From assembly GCA_905202215.1 (NCBI GenBank), contig CAJKRG010000035.1:1-31478 (forward strand): a stretch of 31,478 bases of DNA. The letters run 5' to 3'. This stretch comes from an uncultured Porphyromonadaceae bacterium. GTDB taxonomy: Bacteria > Bacteroidota > Bacteroidia > Bacteroidales > Muribaculaceae. The translations under genes were made by a program, and so were the position numbers. This document shows, piece by piece, positions 7,745 to 15,516 of this stretch. The notes beneath the pieces are model-generated. The model was not told the origin of the DNA. It saw only the letters and a list, made by a program, of their open reading frames with translations, and ran no database searches. The stretch's first letter is position 1; each line of letters opens with the position of its first letter.

Positions 7745-8833
7745 ATGAAAAAGCTAACATTCGGCGCCCTTGCGCTCGCCGCTATCGCTGCCGCTTCCTG
7801 CTCGGGGCCTAAAGGCTGGAGTGTGGAAGGAACGATTCAGGAGCCCTCCGTAGAGAAAATCGCGCTCGAAGGATATAACAATGGCCTGTGGTATACTGTA
7901 GACAGTCTCGCCGTCGGCAAAAACGGCAAGTTCTCATATCGCTCCGAAGTACCGGCGCACTATGCCGAGATTTTTCGCCTGACTGCACCAGGAGCCAATG
8001 GCGGGAGCATTTATTTTCCTGTTGATTCCTGCGACAAGGTGACAGTCGAAGCCTATGGCAGCCACTTCGGTTCGGGGTATGTGCTCGGAGGCTCCGAGCT
8101 CGCCCGCACTATCGGCCGTATTGACAGCCTTGTGGCTGCGTCTAATGTTGATGACCCCGAACTTCGTCGGTCTCTTGTGAATTATATCACTTCGGATACT
8201 ACAGGTACTATCGCCTATTATATAGTAGGAAAATCTGTAGGAGGCAAACAGATATTCGATCCTGCCGACGAATTCGGCAATCGTGTATACGGTGCCGCCG
8301 CGCAGATCTTTGCAAGCTTCGCTCCCGAAGATCCGCGTGGCAAAGCTCTGCGAGCCCAGTTCTTCGCTGGCCGTCAGGCTCTCGGCAAAATGCCTGAGAT
8401 GCCCGGAACAGTCCTCGAAGCCGACGAGACCGGTTATATCGACATCACTAACTACGACGACCGCGGTGTGAAGCATTCGATATCCGATCTCGTGAAGGAC
8501 GGTAAACTTATAGTACTAAGCTTCACCGCATATGGCACTGAGGCCTCAGTGCCTTACAATGCTATTCTCAACGATATCTACACCAAAAACCACGACAAGG
8601 GTCTTGAGATATTCCAGATAGCTTTCGACGACGACGAGCAGGCCTGGAAGACCGTTGCCCGCAACCTGCCGTGGATTACCGTATGGAACTCGCCGTCTGA
8701 TGGAGTCGCCGCACTTACCAACTATAATGTCGGAGCATTCCCCGTTACCTTCATTATCAACCGCAAGGGCGAAATCGTGGCTCGTGTCTCCGATCCGACC
8801 AAGCTCGCCGCTGAAGTCGCTAAATACCTCTGA
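7745..8833 (+). CDS. Thioredoxin-fold lipoprotein (DUF4369-like N-terminus) lacking CxxC
   Basis: 362 residues from the ATG at 7745; an ATG at 7739, overlapping the HIT stop, would add two. Signal peptide with lipobox AASC near residue 19. Residues about 25-130 resemble the DUF4369 domain common in Bacteroidota TlpA-like proteins (WSVEGTIQEPSVEKIALEGY). The C-terminal 140 residues have the AhpC/TlpA thioredoxin layout: LIVLSFTAYGTEAS in place of FWASWCGPC, and the cis-proline segment VGAFPVTFIINRKGEIVAR. Both redox cysteines are replaced (T265 and S268), so disulfide chemistry is unlikely. A binding or scaffold role at the envelope is an inference. It ends the greA operon. Confidence 0.85.
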   Translation: MKKLTFGALALAAIAAASCSGPKGWSVEGTIQEPSVEKIALEGYNNGLWYTVDSLAVGKNGKFSYRSEVPAHYAEIFRLTAPGANGGSIYFPVDSCDKVTVEAYGSHFGSGYVLGGSELARTIGRIDSLVAASNVDDPELRRSLVNYITSDTTGTIAYYIVGKSVGGKQIFDPADEFGNRVYGAAAQIFASFAPEDPRGKALRAQFFAGRQALGKMPEMPGTVLEADETGYIDITNYDDRGVKHSISDLVKDGKLIVLSFTAYGTEASVPYNAILNDIYTKNHDKGLEIFQIAFDDDEQAWKTVARNLPWITVWNSPSDGVAALTNYNVGAFPVTFIINRKGEIVARVSDPTKLAAEVAKYL

Positions 8834-8853
8834 TAATATAATCTGAGAATCAT

Positions 8854-8889
8854 AACACGACCTCGGACGTCATCGCCCGAGGTCGTGTT
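8854..8889 (+). terminator. Terminator-like hairpin after the greA operon
   Basis: A perfect 13-bp stem (AACACGACCTCGG 8854-8866 with CCGAGGTCGTGTT 8877-8889) lies 21 nt after the lipoprotein stop. The T-run is poor, so it may act as a weak terminator or a 3'-end stabiliser. Confidence 0.6.
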
Positions 8890-9014
8890 GTAAGAATATG
8901 GCAGAAGACAGAATTTGCGTTTATCCGCAAAATTTTTCTTCGTGAAGAGGCTCTGCAGAAATCAGCCGCTGCAAAACAATGAAGCTGCAAAATGAGTTAA
9001 ATTGATCTGAGGGC

Positions 9015-9044
9015 TTGCAGATTGAGAAAAAAGGCGTAAATTTG
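9015..9044 (+). promoter_or_regulatory. Promoter of the ferredoxin gene
   Basis: TTG (9015-9017), a 19-nt spacer and -7 box TAAATTTG (9037-9044), giving a leader of roughly 45 nt. The preceding 125 nt (8890-9014) hold nothing recognisable. Confidence 0.7.
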
Positions 9045-9094
9045 CACAACATAAACAAAGTAACAATTCGTAAATTTCAAAACAGACACTAACC

Positions 9095-9265
9095 ATGGCT
9101 TACGTAATCACTGACAGCTGTGTGGCTTGCGGCACCTGTCTGCCCGAATGCCCCGTTGAAGCTATCTCCGAAGGCACAATCTATGTAATCGATCCCGATA
9201 CCTGCATTGACTGCGGTACCTGCGCATCGGTTTGCCCCAACGACGCAATCAATCCCGGCGAATAA
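9095..9265 (+). CDS. Small 2[4Fe-4S] ferredoxin
   Basis: 56 residues starting MAYVITDSCVACGTC. Two complete cluster motifs are visible: C9-x2-C12-x2-C15-x3-C19-P and C37-x2-C40-x2-C43-x3-C47-P, each completed across the two half-domains as in clostridial-type bacterial ferredoxins. It is a soluble low-potential electron carrier, typically serving pyruvate:ferredoxin oxidoreductase, hydrogenase or Rnf in anaerobes; the partner is not in this window. It is monocistronic, framed by its own consensus promoter and a strong terminator, which suits high constitutive expression. Confidence 0.95.
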   Translation: MAYVITDSCVACGTCLPECPVEAISEGTIYVIDPDTCIDCGTCASVCPNDAINPGE

Positions 9266-9283
9266 TCTTTCGGGGAAAAAGCT

Positions 9284-9333
9284 AAAACCGACACCGTCAT
9301 GCCGAACAAAGGCGCGACGGTGTCGGTTTTTTA
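9284..9333 (+). terminator. Strong intrinsic terminator of the ferredoxin gene
   Basis: A perfect 15-bp stem (9284-9298 with 9316-9330, AAAACCGACACCGTC arm) is followed by further T residues. It lies 18 nt after the stop codon and its A/T flanks could also serve the opposite strand. Confidence 0.85.
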
Positions 9334-9336
9334 TGT

Positions 9337-9564
9337 ATGACTTTGAAAACAAAACGTAATCTTTACGGCTTTCTTGCTATTGTAGGTTTGTTGTCTGTTT
9401 TTGCCAGAGGTTTTCAACTCGCCTGTGGCGGAGATATCGACGGCTGGCATATTACATTTCAGTTGCTCGCCACGCTTGTCTTCGGTGCTTTGTGGTACAG
9501 ATTCCGCCGGCTCTATAACGACGAACAATTCTATCGCCGCTATCGCGATAACTACGACGTATAG
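9337..9564 (+). CDS. Small membrane protein, unknown function
   Basis: 75 residues, not recognised. Two hydrophobic segments are visible (about 9-26, LYGFLAIVGLLSVFARGF, and 37-52, WHITFQLLATLVFGALW), separated by a short polar loop containing CGGDIDG, and followed by a strongly charged arginine/tyrosine-rich tail (RFRRLYNDEQFYRRYRDNYDV). Codon use resembles the neighbours. The ATG sits only a few nucleotides after the T-run of the ferredoxin terminator, so it would be expressed only by readthrough or from a promoter I did not find. That lowers confidence that it is a real gene. Confidence 0.5.
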   Translation: MTLKTKRNLYGFLAIVGLLSVFARGFQLACGGDIDGWHITFQLLATLVFGALWYRFRRLYNDEQFYRRYRDNYDV

Positions 9565-9566
9565 AA

Positions 9567-9601
9567 AACGCACCCGGAAGAACAGCTTCTTCGGGCGCGT
9601 T
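9567..9601 (-). terminator. Intrinsic terminator, mainly for the minus-strand SIMPL operon
   Basis: Imperfect 15-bp stem (9567-9582 with 9587-9601, AACGC..CCCG..AAGAA arms with one mismatch and one bulge). On the minus strand it is followed by TTTTCTATA. It sits between two convergent genes. Confidence 0.65.
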
Positions 9602-9632
9602 GATATAGCCTGTGTAGGTTGTTGGACGACCT

Positions 9633-10331
9633 TTAGTCCTGAAGATAGTAGGTGATATAAGTTACTACGCGCACAGTCTTGATGTCGGGGGTGTATTGGT
9701 CGCGGTCGTTGATCGAGAATTGTCCCTGAGAAGCTGTCTTGATCTTGCCGAGCTTGCTGTGTGAGTCGTCTGCGAATTTATCGGCGGCTTCGCGGGCGTT
9801 GGCGGTCGCTTCGGCTATCATCTCGGGCTTGATACTGTTGAGATCGGTGTATTCATATGATGTCTGGTAGTTGTAGTCGCCTGCAACGATGGCAATACCC
9901 TGCTGTAGAAGACTTGTCTGTTTTTCCATGAGAGCGCGTACGTCATCAATTTTATCGGAGGTTACTACAACTACATTTGTTACCTGATAGCGGTATATCA
10001 CATTCTGGTTGCCGTAGCGGTCGGCGGCGTTGTCGTATACCTGGGGCGGATTTACGGATATTTCGGCATCTGTAATTCCATTCGATTTCAGAAAGGAGAG
10101 GATTGCCGAATTGGTGGTCTGTATACGGTTATAAATGGTCGAGAGGTCATTGCCCATTTCTTTTGTCACGATAGGCCATGTGACCTTGTTGGCGCGTACT
10201 TCTTTTTCGCATAAGCCCCGGACGGTGACTACGCGGTCGCGGTTGGTGAAATTGTCGATTCCGGCTTTTAGAGCGAAACCAAGAATTACGATTGCCAGGC
10301 CGATAATGGCGGAAGGGATAAGGTTTTTCAT
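9633..10331 (-). CDS. SIMPL-domain (DUF541) envelope protein
   Basis: 232 residues. One N-terminal membrane anchor or uncleaved signal (NLIPSAIIGLAIVILGFALKAG) is followed by a SIMPL domain of about 190 residues beginning RDRVVTVRGLCEKEVRANKVTWPI and including YRYQVTNVVVVTSDKIDDV and the ATANAREAADKFADDSHSKLGKI segment typical of DUF541 proteins. Family members form large periplasmic assemblies (for example Brucella BP26), but their biochemical function is unknown. The gene starts 23 nt after the stop of the porin gene on the same strand, so the two are probably co-transcribed. Confidence 0.88.
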   Translation of the reverse strand: MKNLIPSAIIGLAIVILGFALKAGIDNFTNRDRVVTVRGLCEKEVRANKVTWPIVTKEMGNDLSTIYNRIQTTNSAILSFLKSNGITDAEISVNPPQVYDNAADRYGNQNVIYRYQVTNVVVVTSDKIDDVRALMEKQTSLLQQGIAIVAGDYNYQTSYEYTDLNSIKPEMIAEATANAREAADKFADDSHSKLGKIKTASQGQFSINDRDQYTPDIKTVRVVTYITYYLQD

Positions 10332-10354
10332 ATAATGAAGGTTTAAAAAGTCAT

Positions 10355-11392
10355 TTAAAAATATAAAACAAGCGCGGCAACGATTTTGTTGTTGTCCGAT
10401 ACCGATTGTGCATGACGGTCGCCTGTATAGAAGAACTGCTCATAGTTGATACGGAAATCGCAGTGCAGATCACCTTTGATGTACGAGGCCGTTGTGCCTA
10501 CGGTGAGGCGCGTATGGGCCTCATAGTTGTCGATAAGAGCACCGTTTTCGTCGCGCAATCCGTCGCTTGCATCGGTTATGCCGTCGACTCGTCCCTGGAA
10601 AGACCATCGGTTGACAATCTTCGATTTTACGGGGAATCCATAATCTATTTCGAAATTATAGCCATGCGAGGGTTTGTATGAGTCGCCTGTATAGGTGCGG
10701 TAGCAGTATTCCGCCTCGATGAACCACGAGCTGTTCTGAAAAGTGATGGAGGCGTCGGCCTGGTTGATACGGACGCCCTGCAGACCAGGTTTCCGCGACA
10801 TGAAACAGATCTGCGGCATAAGTCCGCCTTTAGTGTAGTTGGCTTTGATGGAATAGGTGAGCGAGCTGTTCCAGCCGGTATGGTCTGTCATATCTGTACC
10901 GTTGAATGCTCCTCCTTCGACATAAAGATGTGTTTTCGGGATTGTATATCCCAGTTTTACACCTACGGCGCGGAGGTTGCCGAAGTATTTGCAGACGGCA
11001 GGCCGGTTTGCGAAGTGATATAGTGCGGGCGCACGGCTTGCACCTATGCTGAATGGCACTCGGCTCTGACCTGCTGTTATCTTAAGAGCTTTAACAGGTG
11101 TGACACCGACGTATGCGTCGAGAATTTTTATTTTTCCACGGTCGCATAGATCCACCTGAAAGAAATATTCGGCAACCGGCAGAATTTTGCCGCCTGCGGT
11201 CAGTCGGGCGTTGCGCACCAGAAAACGGCTGTCGCCTGTGACTGTCGAGTGTTCGAACATAGTGCGGAAAGTTCCGTGGAACTTGGGAATATACGACGAC
11301 GGAATGCTGAATGTCTTTACAGTTGTCGTATCGGCGGCTTTCAGAATCGATACTGAAAGAAATACAAATAATAAAATCAGTAACTTACGCAT
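10355..11392 (-). CDS. Porin_O_P family outer-membrane porin
   Basis: 345 residues with a cleavable signal peptide (MRKLLILLFVFLSVSILKAAD) and a C-terminal aromatic residue (LVLYF) as expected for a BAM-inserted beta-barrel. The body alternates short polar and aromatic strands; FHGTFRTMFEHS, RFLVRNARLTAGGKI, YFFQVDL and ILDAYVGVTPVKALKITAGQSRVPFS match the phosphate-selective porin O/P family (Pfam Porin_O_P) widespread in Bacteroidota. Selectivity for phosphate is a family name inherited from Pseudomonas OprP/OprO and need not hold here. It lies downstream of the PCMD lipoprotein gene, separated by 67 bp with a hairpin, and just upstream of the SIMPL gene. Confidence 0.85.
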   Translation of the reverse strand: MRKLLILLFVFLSVSILKAADTTTVKTFSIPSSYIPKFHGTFRTMFEHSTVTGDSRFLVRNARLTAGGKILPVAEYFFQVDLCDRGKIKILDAYVGVTPVKALKITAGQSRVPFSIGASRAPALYHFANRPAVCKYFGNLRAVGVKLGYTIPKTHLYVEGGAFNGTDMTDHTGWNSSLTYSIKANYTKGGLMPQICFMSRKPGLQGVRINQADASITFQNSSWFIEAEYCYRTYTGDSYKPSHGYNFEIDYGFPVKSKIVNRWSFQGRVDGITDASDGLRDENGALIDNYEAHTRLTVGTTASYIKGDLHCDFRINYEQFFYTGDRHAQSVSDNNKIVAALVLYF

Positions 11393-11410
11393 ATTTTTAT
11401 TTGGCGTATA

Positions 11411-11450
11411 GGCACACTGACGGAGTTTGTGTCCGTCAGTCGCGCGTGCC
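11411..11450 (-). terminator. Hairpin between the PCMD lipoprotein and porin genes
   Basis: A perfect 9-bp stem (ACTGACGGA 11416-11424 with TCCGTCAGT 11432-11440) is extended by outer GGCAC/GTGCC arms (11411-11415, 11446-11450). There is no T-run, so it may be a processing or partial termination site rather than a full terminator. Confidence 0.4.
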
Positions 11451-11459
11451 GTCTGGGTG

Positions 11460-13031
11460 TTAATAGTCGTAGATCAGTTCGAAATCGTCGAGATAGAGCA
11501 CCGAACCGTTGCCGCCGGTAAAATAGTCGCCGTATTTGCTGGCTGAGCAAGTGATAAGAATATATTTCGGTACTCTTGAGGTCGATTTATATTTCAGTTC
11601 AAATTCAAAAGGAGTCCACTGATCTATGGTCTGCCCATGCTGCATGCTGCCGTAGGCTATCACTTCGTCACCTTCTGGATCGAAGAGCTGTCGGTTGGCC
11701 GGGTTGGTGCGGATCTCGAACGGTTCGGGCGAATCTATGAGAGCGATCCATACAATACATGTATCCGGACGGCCGATAAGCCAGTTCATTTCGTTTGAGG
11801 ATTTGTCGATCGTCACGGATTTATATTTGAACATGCCCTGTAGTTTTGTGGGCCGTTCGGCGAACGGACGTCCGAAGCTTAGAATTCCGTTTGTTCCGTC
11901 GGTACGGACGTATGTTCCGGCAAAAAGGTTTCCGGCCGCAAGCTTTCCTACGATTCCGATTCCTACAAAGCGTGTTTCGAGCATGGCGGCCCAGCCCGAA
12001 CCAGACGGAGTGTCGTCTGTGGGCACTGAGTTCGAGTTGCCGAGAGTTGTAGCGCCCTTGTTTCCGGTTCCCCAATATGGCTGGCCGTTCTCAGCCCAGG
12101 GACACCATACTTTTCCATCGAGCCACCACTGGTCGAAGTCGGCATTCGGCGGCTGTACGGCAGATCCTGTGGTGAATGTCACTTCGTCGCCCAGATCGGT
12201 GTCGGAGTATGTGCGGGCCACATAGCCTGTGTTTGGCGACAGATGGTCTATACGGCCGGTGAAACTTCCGCCGTCCTGAGTGATGGACGAGGCTGGAAGA
12301 CGCGTCCACTCTGTCTGTGTGGCAAGGCGGTATTCGATACCGTTGTCACGTCCGGCTTCGGCCTGCCCGTGTACCCATGCAACGCATGTCCATGCATCAA
12401 CACTGATTGTACGCACGGCGACATCCACAGTCTCCACATATATTGTCCAGGAGTATTTGCGGCCATATTGGTCGACATTGATGTTGAAAGGCTTGCGGGC
12501 ATCGAACTTGCTGCCGGGGGCTATCGACGGCGAATATTCGGCTCCGACAGGCCCGAGTTTAGCCCTGACGATCTCAAGGGCCGAAAGATCGGCCGATTCT
12601 CGCACGTATACAACCACACGTCGCCCAGGTACGTCAATGACCGTCTGCCCCATCTGCCCGGCGACTTCAAAATATCGCTCTATGGTCTGGTTGCCGATGA
12701 TGCGCCAGTTCCAGTCCTGATACAGGCGTAGTGTGACGTTAAGAGGTGACGAAAGATCTATGGGGTCGAGTAGCGGGTTATTGACAATCGATGCACCGGG
12801 AGTGATCGAATAGGCTGAGATCCGCACGTTCTGTATATCGATCTGTTCGGGAAAGGCTATGGTGGCCGTCCGGGTCGCGCTGTCAAGGAGTGTGCCGCCA
12901 TCCTGGCCGAAAGCTTCGAGGCTTATGAAGTTGGCCTGAATGCGGGCATAGGGAATATCGTTGTGTATGCAGGAGCAAAGCAGCAGCGCTACAGCAGCCA
13001 TGCACAGCCGTATGATTTTTGAAGCCTTCAT
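11460..13031 (-). CDS. PCMD-domain lipoprotein, putative carbohydrate-related
   Basis: 523 residues. Signal ends in lipobox LLCSC (Cys21). Residues about 30-130 and 130-210 look like two Ig-like/DUF5018-like beta domains (repeated pattern of I-x-F-P-E-Q-I-D and VVVYVRESADLSAL). Residues about 215-290 resemble a fibronectin type III domain (SPNTGYVARTYSD). The last 230 residues (from PNADFDQWW) match the PCMD, putative carbohydrate metabolism domain: WGTGNKGATTLGNSN near the start of the domain and the ending GSVLYLDDFELIYDY. PCMD is structurally a jelly-roll type fold of unknown activity. The start codon overlaps the stop of the upstream barrel gene by 4 nt, so it belongs to that module. Confidence 0.85.
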   Translation of the reverse strand: MKASKIIRLCMAAVALLLCSCIHNDIPYARIQANFISLEAFGQDGGTLLDSATRTATIAFPEQIDIQNVRISAYSITPGASIVNNPLLDPIDLSSPLNVTLRLYQDWNWRIIGNQTIERYFEVAGQMGQTVIDVPGRRVVVYVRESADLSALEIVRAKLGPVGAEYSPSIAPGSKFDARKPFNINVDQYGRKYSWTIYVETVDVAVRTISVDAWTCVAWVHGQAEAGRDNGIEYRLATQTEWTRLPASSITQDGGSFTGRIDHLSPNTGYVARTYSDTDLGDEVTFTTGSAVQPPNADFDQWWLDGKVWCPWAENGQPYWGTGNKGATTLGNSNSVPTDDTPSGSGWAAMLETRFVGIGIVGKLAAGNLFAGTYVRTDGTNGILSFGRPFAERPTKLQGMFKYKSVTIDKSSNEMNWLIGRPDTCIVWIALIDSPEPFEIRTNPANRQLFDPEGDEVIAYGSMQHGQTIDQWTPFEFELKYKSTSRVPKYILITCSASKYGDYFTGGNGSVLYLDDFELIYDY

Positions 13032-13873
13032 ATTACTACCATCAGGCCGAAGTTGATGTTGAAAAGATTGAAACGGAAGTTTGCTCCCGATGTATTGCGG
13101 GAGCCTTCGTCAATACCGTCCGTGCTCTGGTGCTCGTGGCGGTAGTGCAGCCCGAATACGCCGAACGAGACATTGAACGACACATAATCCTGAATGAACA
13201 CGCACAGCCCCGGGCTGAAATTGAGCGACGCGTTGGTCACGATAGTTCGGGTGTCACGAGGTTCAGAATTATAAATGCGTTTGAAACGTGACGATCCGCT
13301 GCCGAAAGCGAGATCGACTTCATTAAAAATGCCGAAGCGTCCGTTGTGGTCGAGGCCTACATAGTTGCGGTAGAACGCCGATACTGCGAGGCTCTGCTGA
13401 TAGTAGCTTACATCGCGTATGGAGAAGTTTAGATCGTCGTCGAAGTCCATAGACAGTCCTCCGAGATCGGCCACACCGCGGCTATAGTTGAATTTGAGTC
13501 CTACGGCCTGGTTGCTGCGGATAAAATACTGCATATAGGGCTTTACGGAATATATCTTGCCCTTGAAGTTGAAGTCTTTGAGAATCGACAGCACGCTGAT
13601 GTCTTCGGTCTGGAGTTCGCCGTATGAAGCCGTGATTCCGAATCCCCATTTCCCTTTCGGGATGAAAATATAGTTGAAAAGGCCGCGGTCGAATCGGCCG
13701 AAATTACGTTCAGGAAGGATAATGCTTACGGTATCGCCGTTGATCACCACCTGTTCGAGTGTCTCTTCGTGGATTGGAGCGTCTTCCTTACGCACAATGC
13801 TCTGGGCCGACAGCGTGGCTGAAAAAGCAGCTGTCGCGGCGAGAACCAATATGATAAATCTCAGGGCTTTCAT
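13028..13873 (-). CDS. Outer-membrane beta-barrel-like protein, paralogue 2
   Basis: 281 residues, family not recognised. A signal peptide (MKALRFIILVLAATAAFSATLSAQS) precedes a protein with many alternating strands. It shares a clear scaffold with the neighbour upstream: PKGKWGFGITASYGE, FNYSRG, FYRNYVGL, GRFGIFNEVDLAFGSG, SPGLCVFIQDYVSFNVSFGVFGLHY and a terminal ANFRFNLFNINFGLMVVI, matching PKGAWITGVSVNYSQ, FSYSRQ, LFRSYLSL, TRFGIFNEVQLQLGGG, APGLAVFLNNYSAIEVNVGVLGFNY and ANFKINLFSITFGVTFYI. An outer-membrane barrel is the best reading. It lies 3 nt after that paralogue and overlaps the PCMD lipoprotein by 4 nt. Confidence 0.8.
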   Translation of the reverse strand: MKALRFIILVLAATAAFSATLSAQSIVRKEDAPIHEETLEQVVINGDTVSIILPERNFGRFDRGLFNYIFIPKGKWGFGITASYGELQTEDISVLSILKDFNFKGKIYSVKPYMQYFIRSNQAVGLKFNYSRGVADLGGLSMDFDDDLNFSIRDVSYYQQSLAVSAFYRNYVGLDHNGRFGIFNEVDLAFGSGSSRFKRIYNSEPRDTRTIVTNASLNFSPGLCVFIQDYVSFNVSFGVFGLHYRHEHQSTDGIDEGSRNTSGANFRFNLFNINFGLMVVI

Positions 13874-13876
13874 GGC

Positions 13877-14623
13877 TTAAATATAGAATGTCACCCCGAA
13901 AGTGATTGAAAACAGATTGATTTTGAAGTTTGCGCTCTGGCTGTGGAAGTTCGATACATAGATCTGGTCGGTGAGAGCGGTGTGGTGGCTGTAATTGAAG
14001 CCGAGCACTCCGACATTCACCTCGATAGCCGAATAATTGTTCAGAAAGACGGCCAGACCTGGCGCCAGGCCTATGTTGAAATCGAAGTTGCGCTGATATG
14101 TTCCTGTTATATCGTCGCCGGATCCACTTACGATTTTCGACTGGCCGCCGCCGAGTTGTAGCTGAACTTCGTTAAAAATGCCGAAACGCGTGCTTTTTCC
14201 GAGGCTGAGATAGCTGCGGAAAAGAGCAGTGCCGTGATAGCTGTGGCTGATGCTATAGAGATTGTCGATATTATATGACGTCTCCGAATCGAGGACTATA
14301 TCGGCCGAATTGAGGCGTGTGCGCTGACGCGAATATGAGAAACGGCCACCGGCGGCGAGATTATCCTTAAAGCAGAACATCAGCATAGGGCTTACCTTGA
14401 ACGTATAAGTGTCGCCGCTGAGGTTCTCTATTATCAGGAATTGATATTTGTCCTGGTCGGACTGGGAGTAGTTGACGCTCACCCCTGTGATCCATGCTCC
14501 TTTCGGGACGAAAGAGACCTGTTCAAGCTTGCGCTTGAAAGTCTCCTGTCCGCGGACCGTGGTCGTGCAGAGCAGGCATGCGGCTAAGATTGCAAGATAT
14601 ATGATCGTAGATCGGATTCTCAT
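13877..14623 (-). CDS. Outer-membrane beta-barrel-like protein, paralogue 1
   Basis: 248 residues from the ATG at 14623. An upstream in-frame start at 14740 would add 39 residues that overlap the preceding gene and precede the promoter, so it is rejected; the chosen start gives a proper signal peptide (MRIRSTIIYLAILAACLLCTTTVRGQ). The mature part is rich in alternating aromatic/polar strands and ends with FGVTFYI, as outer-membrane barrels do. It lacks the N-terminal segment of about 30 residues seen in the second paralogue. It heads the three-gene module barrel-barrel-PCMD lipoprotein, driven by a consensus promoter located at the end of the preceding gene. Function unknown. Confidence 0.8.
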   Translation of the reverse strand: MRIRSTIIYLAILAACLLCTTTVRGQETFKRKLEQVSFVPKGAWITGVSVNYSQSDQDKYQFLIIENLSGDTYTFKVSPMLMFCFKDNLAAGGRFSYSRQRTRLNSADIVLDSETSYNIDNLYSISHSYHGTALFRSYLSLGKSTRFGIFNEVQLQLGGGQSKIVSGSGDDITGTYQRNFDFNIGLAPGLAVFLNNYSAIEVNVGVLGFNYSHHTALTDQIYVSNFHSQSANFKINLFSITFGVTFYI

Positions 14624-14650
14624 CGTAGACAGTTGAAAAAGACGTGACAA

Positions 14651-14682
14651 CAAAAGTACTAAAAGCTCAGATATCCACCAAA
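14651..14682 (-). promoter_or_regulatory. Promoter of the barrel-barrel-PCMD operon
   Basis: On the minus strand, -33 box TTTG (14682-14679), 20-nt spacer and -7 box TACTTTTG (14658-14651). It overlaps the last codons of the upstream gene and leaves a leader of about 23 nt before 14623. Confidence 0.7.
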
Positions 14683-15464
14683 TCCATTGGGCTGGAACGG
14701 TCTGGATCGGAGAAAACACGGCATTTCGGTTTTCCTGCATTTTGATCGGCTATGGCCCTGCAACGTTCGTGGAGTGTGACATTGCTTTCGATGATTGCCT
14801 GTAGACGTGGCCATTCGGCAAGATCGTGGAGTGTGTCGCGGTAGAAAGTGGATGCTATTTCAGTACATCCGGTACGGGTATTATCGCAAAGAGCCGTATA
14901 GAAATCCTGAATATCGACATAATGGTTGCCGTGTACATTCGTTTTGCAGCAGGCGGCCTCATAGAGAGGGCCGAGATCCGTGTAAGGACCTACGAGAGCA
15001 ATCGAACTGTTGTATACATTCGCTTGTTTTCGTATTTTGTCGCGTAATATCTCAAGCGCCCTGGCCAGATTTACGATCCCGAAACTCCATCCGGCGCGTT
15101 CGATACTGTCGCATAATTCGTTGTAAATGGTTCCTACTTCGCTCCGTACGGTCTCCGAATTAAGATATTGCTTGAATTCCGTCTCAATCCGTATGCGTAT
15201 GTCCGGATGCAATGCCTCTGTAATGTTTGTCTGCGACGACGGCGAGCCAAGTAGCGAAGGAGGCAGATCTCGGCTTATCAGGTGCATTGCTTCGGTTTCG
15301 ATCATTCTCGAGACACGTGCGAATGCTCCTGAACCCATCATGATATCATTGTATATCTTGTTGGCTATTTTCCCTGGGGCAGGGGTGTCATCACGTAGCA
15401 AGGCTGCGTTTATCAGTCTTGACAATTCTCCGTGCGAGTATGATTTAGAGGGAGTGGAATCCAT
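14667..15464 (-). CDS. Unrecognised cytoplasmic protein
   Basis: 265 residues from the ATG at 15464 (MDSTPSKSYSHGELSRLINAALLRDD). Longer starts run through the promoter and are unlikely. I see no signal peptide, membrane segment or known catalytic motif. The sequence looks mostly helical, with conserved-looking blocks PAPGKIANKIYNDIMMGSGAFARVSRMIE, IYNELCDSIERAGWSFGIVNLARALEILRDKI and NSSIALVGPYTDLGPLYEAACCKTNVHG. It has seven or so cysteines and a C-terminal segment CRAIADQNAGKPKCRVFSDP. It is transcribed divergently from the membrane polyferredoxin, with closely spaced -7 boxes. No function is proposed. Confidence 0.7.
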   Translation of the reverse strand: MDSTPSKSYSHGELSRLINAALLRDDTPAPGKIANKIYNDIMMGSGAFARVSRMIETEAMHLISRDLPPSLLGSPSSQTNITEALHPDIRIRIETEFKQYLNSETVRSEVGTIYNELCDSIERAGWSFGIVNLARALEILRDKIRKQANVYNSSIALVGPYTDLGPLYEAACCKTNVHGNHYVDIQDFYTALCDNTRTGCTEIASTFYRDTLHDLAEWPRLQAIIESNVTLHERCRAIADQNAGKPKCRVFSDPDRSSPMDLVDI

Positions 15465-15484
15465 GTGATGATGTTGTTTAACTG

Positions 15485-15492
15485 CAAAATTA
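15485..15492 (-). promoter_or_regulatory. -7 box for the unrecognised 265-residue gene
   Basis: TAATTTTG on the minus strand (15492-15485), 20 nt before the ATG at 15464. It lies back-to-back with the plus-strand -7 box at 15505-15512. Confidence 0.6.
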
Positions 15493-15504
15493 GCAAAAAA
15501 ATTG

Positions 15505-15512
15505 TATATTTG
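15505..15512 (+). promoter_or_regulatory. -7 box for the polyferredoxin gene, near-leaderless
   Basis: TATATTTG ends only 4 nt (CCAC) before the ATG at 15517. Since this box normally sits about 4-7 nt upstream of the transcription start, the mRNA would start at or next to the start codon. Confidence 0.6.
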
Positions 15513-15516
15513 CCAC

